NCBI RefSeq assembly: GCF_004297405.1
Contig: NZ_SCVC01000012.1
Coordinates: 1-64,000, forward strand
Length of the DNA stretch: 64,000 bases
Origin: Reyranella sp.
GTDB taxonomy: Bacteria > Pseudomonadota > Alphaproteobacteria > Reyranellales > Reyranellaceae
Reading direction: 5' to 3'
Each line of letters starts with the position of its first letter. Position 1 is the first letter of the stretch. The notes under the pieces were generated by a model that saw nothing but the letters and a program-made list of their open reading frames with translations, ran no database searches and had not been told where the DNA came from. A program made the position numbers and the translations under genes. Below, piece after piece: positions 1-8,588 of this stretch.

Positions 1-717
1 GGGTCGATCGCCGGATGGATCTGGGCGATCATTGCCCCCCTGCTGATGATCGCCGTCTATTCCTTGGTGTTCAGCACGGCCCTGACTCTGCCGCTGCCCG
101 AAAATCTGGCCAAGAGCCAGGCCGGTTACGCCCTATTCATCTTCGGCGGCCTCATCATCTTCAATTTCTTCTCAGAGATGGCATTTCGTGCACCGATGCT
201 GCTGCACGAGTACACCCATTTCATCAAGCAGACGATCTTTCCCAGCGACATGCTGGCGGTGATCTCGACGCTGCGCGCCACGGCCTATACGCTGATCTCC
301 TTGGGGGTGATGCTGCTGTTCCAATTGGCGGTGATTGGCGAGCTGCCCGTGACGGTGCTGTTGCTGCCGTTCATTTTCATCCCGTTCATCGCGTTCTTGA
401 TCGGCATGTCATGGTTCCTGGCGGCTCTCGGAGCATTCACGCGCGATGCCGGCTATCTGATGATCACGATCGTGCCTCTTTTCATGTTTGCGACGCCGAT
501 TTTCTATCTGCCGTCGATGGTGCCGGCGCCCTACGATTTTTGGATGTATGGCAATGCGCTGGTTTGCTTTGTCGAAATTCTGCGCGACTTGGTGCTGGGG
601 GGCAGATTGCCCAACATGATCCTCTACGGCTGGACATTGTTTATTTCGCTGTTCAGCTTCTATTTCGGCTACTGGTTCTTCGACAGGTATCGGAATGTCA
701 TCGTCGACGTCCTCTGA
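1..717 (+). CDS. ABC-2 type polysaccharide/polyol export permease (partial, 5' end outside window)
   Basis: The reading frame is open from the first base and ends at TGA 715-717, so the start lies upstream. The visible part (about 238 residues) is a string of hydrophobic segments with short charged loops, as in the inner-membrane permease of KpsM/Wzm/TagG-type exporters. These move undecaprenyl- or lipid-linked polysaccharide across the inner membrane. The next gene encodes the matching ATPase and starts inside this one (23-bp overlap), a standard arrangement for this transporter pair. The family is clear from this pairing; the substrate is not. Membership of a capsule-like rather than O-antigen-like system is inferred from the outer-membrane export lipoprotein further downstream. 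Confidence 0.85.
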   Translation, partial: GSIAGWIWAIIAPLLMIAVYSLVFSTALTLPLPENLAKSQAGYALFIFGGLIIFNFFSEMAFRAPMLLHEYTHFIKQTIFPSDMLAVISTLRATAYTLISLGVMLLFQLAVIGELPVTVLLLPFIFIPFIAFLIGMSWFLAALGAFTRDAGYLMITIVPLFMFATPIFYLPSMVPAPYDFWMYGNALVCFVEILRDLVLGGRLPNMILYGWTLFISLFSFYFGYWFFDRYRNVIVDVL

Positions 718-1507
718 GGTCGTCGTCGAGGCGAAAAACCTCGGCAAGGCCTTCCAGCTCTATGCCCATCGCAACGACTGGCTGAAACAGGTCCTGTTCG
801 GCTGGTGGAAAGCCTACTTCAAGCCGTTCTGGGTGCTGCGCGACATCAGCCTCGAGGTGAAGAAGGGCGAGAGCATCGGCATCCTCGGCCGCAACGGCTG
901 CGGCAAGTCCACCCTGCTGCAGGTGGTCTGCGGCATGACGCTGCCCAGTCACGGCGAGCTGCGGGTCAATGGCCGGATCGCGCCGGTGCTGGCGCTGGGC
1001 TCGACCTTCGACATGGAGCTGTCGGGACGCGAGAACGTCCTGATCGGCGGCGCCGTGCTCGGCCTGAAGCGTTCGGAAGTGCTGCGCAAGTTCGACTCGA
1101 TCGCCGAGTTCGCCGGGATCGGCGACTACATGGACCAGCCGGTGAAGCACTACTCGATGGGCATGCGTACGCGCCTTGCCTTCTCGATCTGCGCGCACGT
1201 CGAGGCCGAGATCCTGGTCGTCGACGAGGCGCTGTCGGTCGGCGATGCCGCCTTCCAGCGCAAGTGCCTCGACTGGATCGACAACTTTCGCAAGACCGGC
1301 ACGCTGCTTTTCGTCTCGCATTCGATGGCGGAAGTGCGCCGCCTGTGCACGCGGGCAATCTGGATCGAGGAGGGGCGCATCCGCGAGCAGGGCGACCCCA
1401 ACGACGTGATCCGCAACTATCACCGCGCATTGCTGGTCGAGAAGGACGACGTCAACCGCTTCACGGCGGGTAGGGCCGAAGCCAAGCCCGTGGCGGCAGG
1501 CGAGTAA
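695..1507 (+). CDS. Polysaccharide export ABC transporter ATP-binding protein (KpsT/Wzt family)
   Basis: This 270-residue protein is the nucleotide-binding subunit driving the preceding permease. It has a Walker A motif GRNGCGKST at residues 65-73, a degenerate signature around KHYSMGM that is typical of polysaccharide exporters, and a Walker B followed by DEAL. At this length it lacks the long C-terminal carbohydrate-recognition domain of O9a-type Wzt, so chain-terminus recognition as in Wzt is unlikely. It resembles the shorter KpsT/TagH class. Translation probably couples to the permease because the start lies within the permease reading frame. Confidence 0.9.
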   Translation: MSSSTSSEVVVEAKNLGKAFQLYAHRNDWLKQVLFGWWKAYFKPFWVLRDISLEVKKGESIGILGRNGCGKSTLLQVVCGMTLPSHGELRVNGRIAPVLALGSTFDMELSGRENVLIGGAVLGLKRSEVLRKFDSIAEFAGIGDYMDQPVKHYSMGMRTRLAFSICAHVEAEILVVDEALSVGDAAFQRKCLDWIDNFRKTGTLLFVSHSMAEVRRLCTRAIWIEEGRIREQGDPNDVIRNYHRALLVEKDDVNRFTAGRAEAKPVAAGE

Positions 1508-1513
1508 TGCGCC

Positions 1514-2659
1514 ATGGAGCCGGGCGCCCTGGCGTGGCTCGGATTGGGCTGGTGGTCGATCGGAACGGCCGTGCATTGGGCGAGTGCCGCTCTCGCACGG
1601 GCCCCTAGGCGGACAACGGCCGCGGCGCATCACACGGCGGCCGATTTCACTGTCGTGGCACCGATGGCGGGAGCAGGGGATGCCTCCGAGGCCTATGTGC
1701 AATCGCTCCAGCGGCTCGCCCAGGCTGGTGTCGAAGTTTTGATCTGCGTCGCAACCGCAGACGACGATGCGGTATTGCCGACCAAGGCAATCTGGCCCGA
1801 GGCGCCGATCCTGGTGGGCAGCGGCGACACCTTCAATCCCAAGATGAACAATGTCCGCAAAGGACTCGAAGCCGCCCGTCGCGACGTGGTCGCGCTTTGC
1901 GATGCCGGCATCCTGGTCAGCCCTGACGAACTCTGCCGTGCTGCCGCGCCACTCTCGACCAAGGTCGGCCTCGTGTTGGCGCTGAAGGCCGCTGAGGACC
2001 CCCAAACTCTCGCCGCGGAAATCGAGCGCGCTTACATCGATGGCCATCAAGCGCGCTTCCTGCTGGCTGCCGACCGACTCGGGATCGCCGTCGCCTCGGG
2101 TGGCGTCACGCTGCTGACGAACGACACGCTCCAGCGCATCGGTAACTGGCGCGGGTTCAACCGTTGGATCGCCGACGACTATTCCGTCGTGCGCTCGGTG
2201 CGTGAGCTGGGGCTGTCCACCCAACTTGGCGAAGTCATGCCGCGTCTGCCGCTGGGCGCGCGGCCGTGGTCGGCCGTCTGGCGCCGCCAGGTCCGCTGGG
2301 CACGCACCCGTCTGCGCCTGCCGGTATGGCCTCTGGTGCTCTGGGAGCCCGCGATTGGCTGCACGGTCACCGGCGCGGTAGGGGCTGCGGCATTACTGGC
2401 AAGCGGCGTCACGCCAGGCCTGGTCGTGGTCGCTTTGCTTGCCCATCTGCTGGTCTGGCTTGCTGGGGAAAAGTGGTTCATGGCCGGGCGTCGCCTTTCG
2501 TTCGGCTGGTCGGCTGCGGGAGCAGCTTTGGTTCGTGAGGTCTTGGCGCCAGCGTTGGCAGTGTGTGCGATCGGTGGACGCCGCATCCCCTGGCGCGGCA
2601 CCGATCTTGGCGGCGAGTGGCGCAGCCGTGGAAAAAGCGCTTCAAGGACATCCCTATGA
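1514..2659 (+). CDS. Membrane glycosyltransferase, GT21-like (ceramide glucosyltransferase/HpnI type)
   Basis: The protein has 381 residues with an N-terminal hydrophobic anchor, a GT-A catalytic domain and C-terminal membrane segments. Motifs fit the GT21 layout: an NPKMNNV segment near 108-114, a CDAGI segment with D130, an acidic DDY around 221-223 and an RQVRW motif at 258-262 (the Q/RxxRW acceptor motif). Relatives transfer a sugar to a lipid such as ceramide, diacylglycerol or a hopanoid. Here the third aspartate motif reads DDYSV instead of the commoner ED form, so the family call is better than the substrate call. It starts 6 bp after the ABC ATPase stop and overlaps the STAS gene by ATGA. 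A lipid acceptor would fit the DevBCA-like exporter downstream. Confidence 0.7.
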   Translation: MEPGALAWLGLGWWSIGTAVHWASAALARAPRRTTAAAHHTAADFTVVAPMAGAGDASEAYVQSLQRLAQAGVEVLICVATADDDAVLPTKAIWPEAPILVGSGDTFNPKMNNVRKGLEAARRDVVALCDAGILVSPDELCRAAAPLSTKVGLVLALKAAEDPQTLAAEIERAYIDGHQARFLLAADRLGIAVASGGVTLLTNDTLQRIGNWRGFNRWIADDYSVVRSVRELGLSTQLGEVMPRLPLGARPWSAVWRRQVRWARTRLRLPVWPLVLWEPAIGCTVTGAVGAAALLASGVTPGLVVVALLAHLLVWLAGEKWFMAGRRLSFGWSAAGAALVREVLAPALAVCAIGGRRIPWRGTDLGGEWRSRGKSASRTSL

Positions 2660-3039
2660 GAGATGTGAATACTGGAAAGTCGATATCGACGGTCATGCTG
2701 CCGGCGCGCGTTGATTCGGTGACTGCAGCCTCGGTGGAAACGCTGTTGCTGGCTGAGGTCCGGCCGAATGCACGCATCATCGTCGACGGCAGCGACGTTA
2801 CCTACATGAGCGCAGCGGGGGTGCGAACTCTTGCGACCGTGCTCCATCGCGCGGCAGAAGTAGGAGCCCGAGTCGTGCTGTGTCGCTTCTCGGGGCCGGC
2901 GGCCGATTGTCTGCTCGTCAGCGGCTTCTCGGAGCTGTTCGATGTTGCCGAGAACACCGCAGATGCTGCCAACCGGTTGAATCGCGGGTCTGTGGGCAGT
3001 CCCGCGGAGCGCTTGCACCGGCGTGGCGCCACGGGTTAA
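2656..3039 (+). CDS. Single-domain STAS protein (anti-sigma-factor antagonist-like)
   Basis: The ATG at 2656 overlaps the upstream TGA (ATGA), which fixes this start over an in-frame ATG at 2563. The 127-residue product is one STAS domain: a beta strand IIVDGS, then a YMSAAGVRT segment where S52 occupies the position of the phosphorylatable serine of SpoIIAA/RsbV proteins. The C-terminal tail of about 20 residues is Arg/Gly-rich. STAS proteins bind anti-sigma or transporter partners. No anti-sigma kinase is encoded nearby, so the partner is unknown. Its place between a glycosyltransferase and the export lipoprotein suggests a regulatory or scaffolding role in polymer production, but this is inference. 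Confidence 0.75.
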   Translation: MRDVNTGKSISTVMLPARVDSVTAASVETLLLAEVRPNARIIVDGSDVTYMSAAGVRTLATVLHRAAEVGARVVLCRFSGPAADCLLVSGFSELFDVAENTADAANRLNRGSVGSPAERLHRRGATG

Positions 3040-3124
3040 TTACTGCCCCTGCTGAGGCAGGACCATGCGATGGGACGCGGCGCTGGCGATCAACGCGGCG
3101 ACCGTTCCGGACGGAGACAGGGAT

Positions 3125-4285
3125 TTGACAGTTTGGAGTTGGTTGCGCGCGACTGCGCGCCCTATCGCCATTGTCCTCGGCTTGGGCATCGGTGTTGCAG
3201 GTTGCACGGCGATCCCCGGTGACGGGCCGTGGATGGGGGGAGCCGCTGCCACCAGCACGGAAGCCCTGCCGTTCGATGTGATCGACCTCACGCCGACCAC
3301 GATCGCCAGCTACAATCATTTGGCTCCCTTTGACGTACCTTCGTCAGTGAGCAACGTTTCCTCTGGCGGCCGCATTTCCGTGGCGCCGGGCGATGTGCTC
3401 AAGGTGCGCATTTTCGAGCCCTACGAAGGCAGCATCTTCCCGACCATCCAGCGACCCGGCGCCGATTTCGGTGTCCAGCGGGTGACGGACGACGGCACGA
3501 TCAGCGTGCCCTTCGTCGGCACCGTCCATGTCGCGGGCATGGATCTGAGCCAGATCGAGAAGAAGATCAGCCAGCAGGTCACGGCCTCCGGCAAGGCCCA
3601 GGATCCGCAGGTGATCGTCGAATTCGTGGCCGACCGCACTCATACGGTGATGGTTTCGGGCGACGTCAAGCAGCCGGGTCGCATCTCGATGCTCGATGGC
3701 GTGCGAACCCTTGCCGAGGCAATCAGCCGGGCGGGCGGCCCCGTCGGCGGCAGTTCTCAGCCTGGTTTTGCCACCAGCCCTTCCAATCAAGTCGAAGTCG
3801 TGGTGCGCCGGCAGGGGCAGGTGATCCTCCAGACGCAGTATTCCGACCTGCTGGCCGGCCGCGACATAGCGCTCCAGAAGAACGACGAGATCGTCGTGCG
3901 CCCCAATTCGCGCGTCTACACCGTGCTGGGCGCCGTCATGAAGTCGGGCAACGTCGAGCTCTCGAAACAGAACACCAGCCTGCTCGAAGCGCTGGGCACG
4001 GTCGGCGGTCTGGCCGACCAGCGAGCAAACAAAACGGGCGTTTATGTGTTCAGAATGGGGGATTTGCAGAGAGATCCCACAGCCCGGGCCCGCGTTTTTC
4101 GACTGGACCTCTACCAGCCAGTCTCTATTTTCATTGCGCAGCAGTTCCCGATCCAGGCGCGAGATGTCATCTACGTCACGAACGCCCCACTCTACGAGTA
4201 CGACAAGATCCTGACTTCGATCTATCGCACGTTCTCGATCGTGGGCATCACGAGGGGCACGGTTATCCCATCGACGTCGTTCTGA
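3125..4285 (+). CDS. Polysaccharide export outer-membrane lipoprotein (Wza/KpsD family)
   Basis: The family is shown by a polysaccharide biosynthesis/export domain (SVAPGDVLKVRIFEP onward) followed by soluble ligand-binding beta-grasp (SLBB) repeats (VMVSGDVKQPGRIS; VYTVLGAVMKSGNV). These form the periplasmic/outer-membrane exit channel. From a TTG at 3125 with an upstream GGAGAC stretch, the product (386 residues) opens with a compact basic-hydrophobic signal ending in the lipobox VAGC (C27). The alternative ATG at 3065 would add 20 residues with several acids ahead of the signal, which is unusual; I therefore prefer the TTG, though 3065 cannot be excluded. No chain-length tyrosine kinase (Wzc) is nearby, in keeping with an ABC-dependent pathway. 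Confidence 0.88.
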   Translation: MTVWSWLRATARPIAIVLGLGIGVAGCTAIPGDGPWMGGAAATSTEALPFDVIDLTPTTIASYNHLAPFDVPSSVSNVSSGGRISVAPGDVLKVRIFEPYEGSIFPTIQRPGADFGVQRVTDDGTISVPFVGTVHVAGMDLSQIEKKISQQVTASGKAQDPQVIVEFVADRTHTVMVSGDVKQPGRISMLDGVRTLAEAISRAGGPVGGSSQPGFATSPSNQVEVVVRRQGQVILQTQYSDLLAGRDIALQKNDEIVVRPNSRVYTVLGAVMKSGNVELSKQNTSLLEALGTVGGLADQRANKTGVYVFRMGDLQRDPTARARVFRLDLYQPVSIFIAQQFPIQARDVIYVTNAPLYEYDKILTSIYRTFSIVGITRGTVIPSTSF

Positions 4286-4314
4286 TCCGGGGCGCAATCT
4301 CAGCCGATTTTTGG

Positions 4315-4320
4315 TATAAT
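4315..4320 (+). promoter_or_regulatory. Consensus -10 hexamer directly before the DevB-like gene
   Basis: TATAAT lies at 4315-4320, only five bases before ATG 4326. No Shine-Dalgarno sequence is visible between them and no good TTGACA-like box is found 17 bp upstream. If used, transcription would begin at or within a few bases of the ATG, giving a leaderless message. Confidence 0.4.
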
Positions 4321-4325
4321 TCCGT

Positions 4326-5324
4326 ATGGCGCAGGCAAAAAAATTCACATGGGGTGCGGCAGGACTGGCGGCATTGCTCGTCGTCGGCGCCATTCTCCTA
4401 TGGGTAACGCCCAGTCGGCAGACCATCAGCGCTCAGGACGGGGCCCGGCAGGCGCCGCCGCTGATCTCGCGCGGATACACCGATGCTCCGTCGGGAACGG
4501 CGATCATCGCCGGCGACCCGCAGGGTGGCGGCGTTCTGATCGAGCTCAAGATCGCCGATGGCCAGAAGGTCAAGAAGGACGAGATCATCGCCGTCCTCTC
4601 GAACTACCCCAAGGCTGATATCGCGGTCCGGACGACCGAGGCCGAACTGGCCAAGACCAAGCAGCAGCGTGAAGCCATGGTCAGTGGCTTCCGCACGGCC
4701 GAGATCGCGATGCAGGAAGTCGTCGTGAAGTCCACGGCCGAGGAGCTGAAGCTCAAGAACCTCGAGATGCAGCGCTCCGGCAAGCCGCCGGACCAGAAGC
4801 AGCTTGAGCTGTCCATCTCCCAGCAGAGCCTCGAGCGTGAGCAGGCGAAGCTGCGCGTGCAGAAGGAAACGCTGCAGAGCGACCTGGCCCAGATCGACAC
4901 CGAGATCTCCATCACCGAGACGAAGCTCTCCAACGCCCGCAATACCCGCGAACAGGCGCTGGTCCGCTCGCCGCTCGACGGCGTCGTGATCCAGATCTAC
5001 ACGCGGCAAGGCGAGCGGGTCTCCACCAATGGCATCGCCAAGATCGTGGACCTCTCGCAGCTCCGCGTGCTGGCCGATGTCGACGAACTGCAGATCGGGC
5101 GGATCTCGCCGGGCGGCAAGGTGGAGGTCACGTTCCGTGGCAGCCCGACGGTCTACAAGGGCACGATCTCGCGCGTGGCGCCGACCGTGAAGCGTATGCA
5201 GCGTATCGAGCCGGATGGTGGCTCCTCGACCGACGCGCGTGTCGTACAGGTCGAAATTCAGCTCGATGACCCCTCCAGCATGCCGCAGGTGCTGGGACGC
5301 GAGACACGCGTCACCTTCCTCTAA
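4326..5324 (+). CDS. HlyD-family membrane fusion protein, DevB-like
   Basis: The product has 332 residues: one N-terminal transmembrane helix (about 10-28), a lipoyl-like half motif (GGGVLIELKIADGQKVKKDE), a long helical hairpin rich in E/K/Q (about 95-200), the second lipoyl half (VRSPLDGVVIQIYTRQGE) and a beta-barrel domain. This is the periplasmic adaptor of a tripartite exporter. Its stop overlaps the start of a DevC-like permease by one base, with a DevA-like ATPase following. This B-C-A order matches the DevBCA exporter that delivers heterocyst glycolipids in cyanobacteria. Substrate here is unknown; context suggests a lipid-linked sugar. Confidence 0.82.
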   Translation: MAQAKKFTWGAAGLAALLVVGAILLWVTPSRQTISAQDGARQAPPLISRGYTDAPSGTAIIAGDPQGGGVLIELKIADGQKVKKDEIIAVLSNYPKADIAVRTTEAELAKTKQQREAMVSGFRTAEIAMQEVVVKSTAEELKLKNLEMQRSGKPPDQKQLELSISQQSLEREQAKLRVQKETLQSDLAQIDTEISITETKLSNARNTREQALVRSPLDGVVIQIYTRQGERVSTNGIAKIVDLSQLRVLADVDELQIGRISPGGKVEVTFRGSPTVYKGTISRVAPTVKRMQRIEPDGGSSTDARVVQVEIQLDDPSSMPQVLGRETRVTFL

Positions 5325-6601
5325 TGGCCGTTACGCTGCCTGCCGTTCCGTCGTCGCGGCGACGGCAATGGTTCCAGTGGTGGCCGCAGTTCTCGCTGGC
5401 CCGCCTGAAGGCCGCCGCCCGGACCGCGACGGCAATGCCGCTCGGCGCCCAGCAGCTCAAGCGCCAGCGGACCAGCACGCTTCTGTCGCTCGCCGGCGTG
5501 ACGGCGAGTCTGTTGGTGATCTTCGCCCAGCTCGGCATCGAACGCGCAGTCTACGATTCGGCGATCCGCCTTCATCGCTCGGTGGTGGGGGACCTCGTGC
5601 TGGTCCCTTATGGCTTCAAGTCGTTGCAGCTTCACGGTGAAGTACCGGCCGCCATGACGGATGTCGTCTCGGCCAATTCGTCGGTCGCCACGACCATGCC
5701 GTTCTGGTTCGGCGTCATGTCGATGACCCATGCCGGCATGGCGACGCCGCGCCGCATCGCCTGGTATGCCATCGACGTCGAGCGGCCAGCCATCGATGTG
5801 CCTGGCCTGCGGGAGAACCTCTACCGGCTGCGCGAAGCCCGGCGCATGCTCTACGATCGCGACTCGCGGCCCTATTTCGGCAATCTGGCCGAGTCGGTCG
5901 GGCCCGGTAAGCCGGAGTTCCAGGTGCTGGGACCGCCGGACAATCGCGGTCTCCTGCGCCAGCTTTTCGTGGTCGGAAACTTCGCTCTCGGCCCCAACGT
6001 GCTGAACGACGGCGCGATTCTCATGTCCGAGGATACGATGGCCGAGGTCTTCGGCGCCTGGTGGTCCGACCGGCCGGCCTTCATCGGTATCAAGCTCGTG
6101 AAGGGCGCCGACCCTGACGTCGTGAGGGAGGATATCAACAAGGCGCTCGCCGGCCGTGGCGAAGTCATCACCATCCGCGATTTTGAGAAGCGCGAACGCA
6201 CCTATTGGTCACGCGAGACACCGGTCGGCTACATCACCGATCTCGGTTTCGTCATGGGCGTGATGATCGGCATGGTGTTCATCTACTACGCCCAGTATCA
6301 GATCATTCGCTTCTACCTGCCCGAATACGCGATCCTGAAGAGCCTGGGTTACGACTGGTGGTTCTTCCTGTTCATGATCGGCCAGATCGGCGCGGCCATC
6401 ATCACGCCGGCTTTCCTGGTGGCCTTCACGCTCGGGCGCTTCGTCTACGGCGCGACCGAGGCGGCGATGCATCTCGGCATGACGATGGGGCTGCGCGAGA
6501 TGGTCGTGGCGCTGGTCGCCTGCGTGATCATGACCGTGGTTTCCAGTCTCTTCGCCATCCGCCGCCTGTGGAAGGTCGATCCCATCATGCTGTTCGAGTG
6601 A
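5324..6601 (+). CDS. FtsX-like ABC exporter permease, DevC-like
   Basis: This protein of 425 residues has the MacB/DevC topology: a first transmembrane helix (SLAGVTASLLVIFAQLGIE) followed by a large periplasmic domain with the DevC-typical ALYDS-like segment (AVYDSAIRLHRSVVGDLVL), then three C-terminal helices with an FtsX domain ending at KVDPIMLFE. It forms the membrane part of a tripartite exporter with the adaptor before it and the ATPase after it. The start ATG shares one base with the preceding TAA, so translation is coupled. Confidence 0.82.
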   Translation: MAVTLPAVPSSRRRQWFQWWPQFSLARLKAAARTATAMPLGAQQLKRQRTSTLLSLAGVTASLLVIFAQLGIERAVYDSAIRLHRSVVGDLVLVPYGFKSLQLHGEVPAAMTDVVSANSSVATTMPFWFGVMSMTHAGMATPRRIAWYAIDVERPAIDVPGLRENLYRLREARRMLYDRDSRPYFGNLAESVGPGKPEFQVLGPPDNRGLLRQLFVVGNFALGPNVLNDGAILMSEDTMAEVFGAWWSDRPAFIGIKLVKGADPDVVREDINKALAGRGEVITIRDFEKRERTYWSRETPVGYITDLGFVMGVMIGMVFIYYAQYQIIRFYLPEYAILKSLGYDWWFFLFMIGQIGAAIITPAFLVAFTLGRFVYGATEAAMHLGMTMGLREMVVALVACVIMTVVSSLFAIRRLWKVDPIMLFE

Positions 6602-6603
6602 CC

Positions 6604-7320
6604 ATGACGACGGACACCCACGGTTTCGGGCCGCCAGTCGTCGAGGCGGTCGATGTTCACCACCACTACGGCGAGGGGCCGCAGCGGGTCGATGTGCTGT
6701 TCGACATCAACATGCAGGTCCGCGAGGGCGAGCTGCTGATCGTCACGGGGCCGTCCGGCTCGGGCAAGACGACTTTGCTCACCATCCTCGGCACGATGCG
6801 CAAGCCGTCCGAGGGCAAGCTGCGCCTCTTGGGTACCGACATCGTGGGCCTCGGCGGAGCTGAGCTGGACACGTTGCGCAACCGTGTGCGGTTCCTGTTC
6901 CAGAAGCGCAATCTCCTGTCCTCGTTGACGGCGCTGCAGAACGTGATTGCCGGCGTCTCGACCACGCCGCTGGCCGATCCGAACTGGGATGAAAGGCGCG
7001 CGCGCCACCTGCTCGGGTTGCTGGGGCTCGCCGACAAGGCCGAAGCCTGGCCTGATGAGCTCTCTGGCGGCCAGCAGCAGCGTGTCGCCATCGCCCGCGT
7101 CATGATCGGATTGCCGGACCTCATCATCGCGGACGAGCCGACTTCGGCACTGGATCGCGTGTCCGGCCGCGTCGTGGTCGATCAACTCAAGGATCTCGCT
7201 ATGCGTGCCAAGTGCGCCGTGGTGCTGTCGACGCACGATGAGCGGATCTTCGACGTCGCTTCGCGTCGCCTCCACATCGAGGATGGGCGGTGCTTCGAAG
7301 TGCCGATCCATTACCACTGA
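6604..7320 (+). CDS. ABC exporter ATP-binding protein, DevA/LolD-like
   Basis: The ATG at 6604 follows two bases after the DevC-like stop and gives 238 residues; a longer open frame upstream only reads through that gene in another phase. Walker A is GPSGSGKTT (49-57), the signature is [13 protein letters not shown], and the Walker B region is [12 protein letters not shown] with an H-switch in STHD. Short length and sequence style fit the MacB/LolD/DevA class that powers FtsX-type permeases. Energises the exporter encoded with the two preceding genes. Confidence 0.88.
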   Translation: MTTDTHGFGPPVVEAVDVHHHYGEGPQRVDVLFDINMQVREGELLIVTGPSGSGKTTLLTILGTMRKPSEGKLRLLGTDIVGLGGAELDTLRNRVRFLFQKRNLLSSLTALQNVIAGVSTTPLADPNWDERRARHLLGLLGLADKAEAWPDELSGGQQQRVAIARVMIGLPDLIIADEPTSALDRVSGRVVVDQLKDLAMRAKCAVVLSTHDERIFDVASRRLHIEDGRCFEVPIHYH

Positions 7321-7333
7321 CGGGCAGCAAGGA

Positions 7334-8581
7334 ATGCTGCTCTTCTTTGTCGACCTGATCGTTCTTCTCTGTCTCCTCGCGCAGTTCGCAATCGCGGGCT
7401 ACTTCCTCTACCTCATCTACTGGCTGAGGGAGTTGCCCCAGGAGCAGGGGGCTGAAGCCTCGTTGCCCGACGACCTGCCGCGTGTCCTGATCCAGATCCC
7501 GGTCTACAACGAACCATTGGTTGTCGATCGTGCCGTTGCCACCGCCGGGGCGCTCGTCTGGCCGCGCGACAGGCTCACCATACAGCTCCTCGACGACAGC
7601 AACGATCTCACTTCGGATATCGCCGTCCATGCCGTGGCTCGTCTGCGCCGGGACGGTATCGACGCCCATCATATCCGTCGTAACGATCGCAGCGGCTTCA
7701 AGGCGGGTGCCCTGGCCGCCGGTCTGGAACTCAACGACGCGCCTTATGTTGCGGTGTTCGACGCCGACTTCGTGCCGCCACCCGATTGGCTCGGGCGCAC
7801 GATGGCCGCGATGCTGGCCAATCCGCGGGCGGCCTTCGTGCAGACCCGCATCGAATGGGGCAATGGCGACAGCAACTGGCTGACCCGCGCCCAGCGGCTC
7901 ATGCAGGATGCGCACTTCGCGGTAGAGCAGGATGTGCGTGCACGGCGTGGTGTGCCCTTCCAGTTCAATGGCACGGGTGGCATCTGGCGCCGTGCGGCCG
8001 TCGAGGAGGCGGGCGGCTGGTCGCACGACACGCTGTCGGAGGATCTCGACCTCGTGCTGCGGACCTACCTCAAGGGCTGGACCGGCGTTTTCCTCATGGA
8101 GCCGCATGTCGTCGGCGAGCTGCCGCAGAAGGTCGACGAGTTCGGCACCCAGCAAAGCCGCTGGTCCAAGGGCTTCGTCCAGGTCGCGCGCAAGCTCCTG
8201 GTGCCGATCTGGAATGCCGCCGATTGGTCAACGGAAGCCAAGTTCACGACCACGGTGGCACTCGGCCAGCAGCTCATCTTTCCGTTGCTGGCCGTCGGTA
8301 TCGTCGGTCTGGTCATCTCGATCCTGGGCCACGGCAAGCTGCTGGGGCTGTTCCGTTTTGGCCTCTGGCTATGGCTGATCGGCATGCTTGTCGTGCTGTT
8401 CGGCATGACCTGGGGGGCCTATCGTCGCCTGCAGCGAGGTGATCTGGTGCGCTACCTGGTCACGGCGGCGAGCGTGCCGGCGCTGATCGTGTACCTTGCC
8501 TTCGTCAATACCGCGTCGATCGTCGGTGCGGGTTTTGGCAAGAAGACCGAGTTCAAACGTACGCCGAAGACGGGCACCTGA
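7334..8581 (+). CDS. Processive family 2 glycosyltransferase, cellulose/mannan-synthase-like (first of tandem pair)
   Basis: Start ATG 7334 follows an AAGG sequence and precedes a hydrophobic helix; product 415 residues. Catalytic motifs of processive GT2 enzymes are present: LLDDS (D87/D88), FDAD (D143/D145), LSED (D237) and QQSRW (Q273, R276, W277). Several membrane helices follow after residue 290. It resembles the CESA-CaSu-like bacterial/plant glucomannan synthase group. It probably builds a beta-linked glycan at the inner membrane from a nucleotide sugar; ManC on the opposite strand suggests GDP-mannose as one candidate donor. The C-terminus ends in a KRTPK motif that recurs in the next gene, marking them as paralogues. 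Confidence 0.85.
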   Translation: MLLFFVDLIVLLCLLAQFAIAGYFLYLIYWLRELPQEQGAEASLPDDLPRVLIQIPVYNEPLVVDRAVATAGALVWPRDRLTIQLLDDSNDLTSDIAVHAVARLRRDGIDAHHIRRNDRSGFKAGALAAGLELNDAPYVAVFDADFVPPPDWLGRTMAAMLANPRAAFVQTRIEWGNGDSNWLTRAQRLMQDAHFAVEQDVRARRGVPFQFNGTGGIWRRAAVEEAGGWSHDTLSEDLDLVLRTYLKGWTGVFLMEPHVVGELPQKVDEFGTQQSRWSKGFVQVARKLLVPIWNAADWSTEAKFTTTVALGQQLIFPLLAVGIVGLVISILGHGKLLGLFRFGLWLWLIGMLVVLFGMTWGAYRRLQRGDLVRYLVTAASVPALIVYLAFVNTASIVGAGFGKKTEFKRTPKTGT

Positions 8582-8588
8582 GCGAGTT

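Noticed and set aside
698-2224. A 508-codon minus-strand frame opposite the KpsT-like ATPase and GT21-like gene
   Set aside because: Walker and glycosyltransferase motifs are on the plus strand; the antisense product is low-complexity His/Arg/Gln-rich.
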